From Ignavibacteriae bacterium HGW-Ignavibacteriae-1 (GTDB taxonomy: Bacteria > Bacteroidota > Ignavibacteria > Kapaibacteriales > UBA2268), in NCBI GenBank assembly GCA_002839825.1, contig PGYU01000021.1:1-44911 (forward strand): a stretch of 44,911 bases of DNA. The letters run 5' to 3'. The notes under the pieces were generated by a model. It saw only the letters and a list, made by a program, of their open reading frames with translations, was not told the DNA's origin and ran no database searches. The position numbers were made by a program, and so were the translations under genes. Below, piece by piece: positions 43,256 through 44,911 of the stretch (position 1 is its first letter; the number at the start of each line of letters is the position of its first letter).

Positions 43256-44353
43256 ATGATTAAAACTACAAAATTTACAGAAATTCACAAGTCGCTCAAT
43301 GCCAAGATGGTAGAATTCGCGGGCTTTACAATGCCTATCCAATACCCGGGCGGTATCATTCACGAACATAATATTATCCGCGAAAAAGTCGGCATATTTG
43401 ATGTTTCGCATATGGGCGAATTTGAAGTAAAAGGACCACAGGCATTAGACTACGTTCAGAAAATCACTACAAATGACGCTTCCAAGCTTACTATCGGCGC
43501 TGTGCAATACTCGGCGATGTGCTATCAAGACGGCGGTATCGTTGATGATTTGCTCGTTTACAAAATTGCCGATGATGAATTCATGCTCGTCGTCAATGGC
43601 GCCAATATTGACAAAGATTGGCAATGGTGCGTGGACAACAAAGCAGGTTTCGATATAACATTGAAAAATTCATCCGACGTAATCAGCCTTTTGGCGCTCC
43701 AAGGACCATTTTCACGCGATACTTTGTCAAAATTGACTGATTCGGACATTAGCGAAGAAAACCAAAAGTTCTACAGTTATCAAATGGGCAAAGTCGCCGG
43801 TGTTGATATGATTATTTCCCGTACAGGTTATACAGGTGAACTCGGCTTCGAGCTTTATTTCGGTGGTGATGAAAACACAGCCAAAAAGGTTTGGGATGCA
43901 CTAATGGACGCCGGAAAAGAATACGGAATAGAAGCTGTCGGGTTGGGCTGCAGAGACACGCTGAGACTCGAAAAAGGTTACTGCCTCTATGGCAACGATA
44001 TTGACAACACAACAAATACCATCGAAGCAGGTTTGGGTTGGATAACCAAGATTAATAAAGGTGATTTCAACGGCAAAGAAGTGATTTTGAAAGTAAAAGA
44101 GAACAAGCCAAGCCGTCATTTGGTCGGATTTGTGGTAGCTGCCGATAAATTCATACCACGTCACGGTTACGAAATATTTTCCGGTGATACGCAAATTGGG
44201 CACGTTACAAGTGGCAATCTTTCTCCAACACTAAATAAGCCAATCGGTATGGGCTATGTATCTCCCGAATTCCGCGAAGCAGGCTCAAGCATAGAAATTG
44301 CGGCTCGCGGCAAAAGATTCCCCGCAGAAGTCATTAAAATGCCATTTTTGTAG
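43256..44353 (+). CDS. gcvT: Aminomethyltransferase (glycine cleavage T protein)
   Basis: A 365-residue folate enzyme that takes the methylamine-derived C1 unit from the H protein onto tetrahydrofolate, releasing ammonia. Family marks are VEFAGFTMPIQYPGGIIHEHNIIREKVGIFDVSHMGE at the start (with the catalytic Asp region), QYSAMCYQDGGIVDDLLVYK, SRTGYTGELGFELYF and GCRDTLRLEKGYCLYGNDID. I start at ATG 43256, preceded by GAGGT; the upstream extension to 43175 overlaps comEA and has no homology. gcvH and gcvP are not in the window. Repeats begin 20 bases after its stop. Confidence 0.96.
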   Translation: MIKTTKFTEIHKSLNAKMVEFAGFTMPIQYPGGIIHEHNIIREKVGIFDVSHMGEFEVKGPQALDYVQKITTNDASKLTIGAVQYSAMCYQDGGIVDDLLVYKIADDEFMLVVNGANIDKDWQWCVDNKAGFDITLKNSSDVISLLALQGPFSRDTLSKLTDSDISEENQKFYSYQMGKVAGVDMIISRTGYTGELGFELYFGGDENTAKKVWDALMDAGKEYGIEAVGLGCRDTLRLEKGYCLYGNDIDNTTNTIEAGLGWITKINKGDFNGKEVILKVKENKPSRHLVGFVVAADKFIPRHGYEIFSGDTQIGHVTSGNLSPTLNKPIGMGYVSPEFREAGSSIEIAARGKRFPAEVIKMPFL

Positions 44354-44368
44354 GAGTACACCTAAACC

Positions 44369-44428
44369 CGACCCTCTCCGAAAGAGAGGGAGAAAGAAAA
44401 AAACATAGCCCACGAATTTATTCGTGGG
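44369..44428. repeat. Reverse copy of the 5032-5082 hairpin pair
   Basis: CCCTCTC-cgaaa-GAGAGGG (44372-44390) and CCCACGAA-ttta-TTCGTGGG (44409-44428), joined by AAAAAACATAG. This is the 5032-5082 pair in the opposite orientation. The inner arm bases of the CCCACG hairpin differ on both sides but still pair. Confidence 0.75.
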
Positions 44429-44519
44429 TTTGTTTTTGATGGATACCTTTTCAATTTTAGGTGGCATAATCCCAACGGGATTATATGTTTATAGAAAATC
44501 ATTTTGTAGGTTGTTGCGG

Positions 44520-44540
44520 TGCGACCTCGTAGAGGTCGCA
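44520..44540. repeat. Palindrome TGCGACCTC-gta-GAGGTCGCA
   Basis: A 9-bp perfect stem with loop GTA. It resembles the palindrome at 4981-5011 in style (ACCTC / GAGGT core) but not in the outer bases. Confidence 0.7.
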
Positions 44541-44561
44541 TTTATATCATCAACATTTTTG

Positions 44562-44813
44562 CTATAAACATATGACTCCTTCGGAGTCAAGAGGGATTCA
44601 TAAACCATTTTTCCTATAAACATGTGACTCCTTCGGTGTTAAGAAGGATTCCATTAACAAATTTCTGCTATAAACATGTGACTCCTTCGGAGTCAAGAAG
44701 GATTCCATCAACAATTTTTTGCTATAAACATATGACTCCTTCGGAGTCAAGATGGATTCAATTAACAAATTTTTGCTATAACCATGTGACTCCTTCGGAG
44801 TCAAGAGGGATTC
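44562..44813. repeat. Five-unit tandem repeat with a GACTCC/GGAGTC hairpin
   Basis: Units begin at 44562, 44614, 44668, 44722 and 44776: spacing 52, 54, 54, 54. Each reads about CTATAAACATRTGACTCCTTCGGAGTCAAGA..GGATTCA, followed by a variable AT-rich stretch. The core GACTCC-ttc-GGAGTC is palindromic; in unit 2 it is mutated (CGGTGTT). Long frames on both strands arise only because 54 is a multiple of three. Confidence 0.85.
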
Positions 44814-44833
44814 AGTGTCACTTATTTGGTTAT

Positions 44834-44901
44834 CGTCCTAAAATAAGTTTACAACACACCCCCTAACCCTGCTCTTGATAGAGCAGGAACGACTTTTGGG
44901 G
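44834..44901 (+). repeat. Third copy of module B
   Basis: GTCCTAAAATAAGTTTACAAC...ACCCCCTAACCC, then GCTCTTGATAGAGC and CGACTTTTGGGG. It is the same element as 15158-15223 and the reverse of 4101-4172, but the hairpin arms read CTGCTC/GAGCAG instead of CCCCCTC/GAGGGGG. The window ends 10 bases later. Confidence 0.75.
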
Positions 44902-44911
44902 TTTCTTTGTG

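Noticed and set aside
44562-44813. CRISPR array
   Set aside because: Repeat units directly abut with similar AT-rich sequence between cores instead of unique spacers, and no cas gene is present.
44598-44866. Repetitive open frames on both strands (units like LTPKESHVYSKNLLMESF)
   Set aside because: They exist only because the repeat period is 54 bases (18 codons); no ribosome site, and one unit has 52 bases and unit 2 has a broken core.

Overview
The window looks like chromosomal DNA of an AT-rich member of the Bacteroidota / FCB group. Four things support this. Several proteins carry C-terminal type IX secretion (T9SS) sorting domains. The gene families are typical of the group: FecR-type anti-sigma factor, Omp28-like lipoprotein, a DUF6029-like barrel, MmeI-type and RHS remnants. 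Several genes have the Bacteroidota promoter TTTG-N19/20-TAnnTTTG. Many starts have weak Shine-Dalgarno sequences. A deep-branching lineage (Kapabacteria or Ignavibacteria-like) is possible, but the sequence does not settle it.

Layout. 1-910: a broken FecR gene abuts the first ~37 codons of an MmeI-type restriction-methylation enzyme. 911-3828: a membrane protein with three winged-helix-like repeats converges on comM/yifB. 3829-5240: intergenic palindromic repeats around one secreted protein gene. 5239-12373: housekeeping genes, namely rpmG (59 aa), a RelA/SpoT protein with a decayed hydrolase domain, an MtnX-like phosphatase, cdsA, an isolated nuoAB pair, a MATE pump and a RidA protein. 12396-15290: an accessory island with an N-terminally truncated RHS core, a possible papain-like toxin tip and three small 3-TM proteins, bounded by repeats. 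15324-16683: ArsR, rhodanese, DUF2892 and VOC genes. 16944-18116: a secreted PHB-depolymerase-like esterase. 18177-19806: a compact three-gene operon headed by a TIGR04255-like protein, of unknown function.

20072-29115 is one long leftward cluster: lysS, mscS, M50 protease, aminotransferase, dapA, PP2C phosphatase, aspS and tRNA-Gln. It puts two aminoacyl-tRNA synthetases next to the entry step of lysine synthesis from aspartate. infC (TTG start) follows on the + strand without its usual partners rpmI and rplT. 29862-34721 holds two tandem paralogous Ig-like T9SS cargo proteins. 34882-40835 is rightward: exonuclease, lipoprotein, murQ, TPR protein, DUF6029-like barrel, Omp28-like lipoprotein, DUF2007 and NFU genes. 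The end holds an Omp85-type barrel, a ComEA-like protein, gcvT and a dense field of palindromic and tandem repeats.

The best candidates for undescribed biology are the RHS-tip/3-TM island, the TIGR04255 operon, a 37-bp promoter-bearing sequence found in two places, and a modular family of hairpin repeats whose arms differ between copies while pairing is kept. All family calls come from reading the sequence without database searches.
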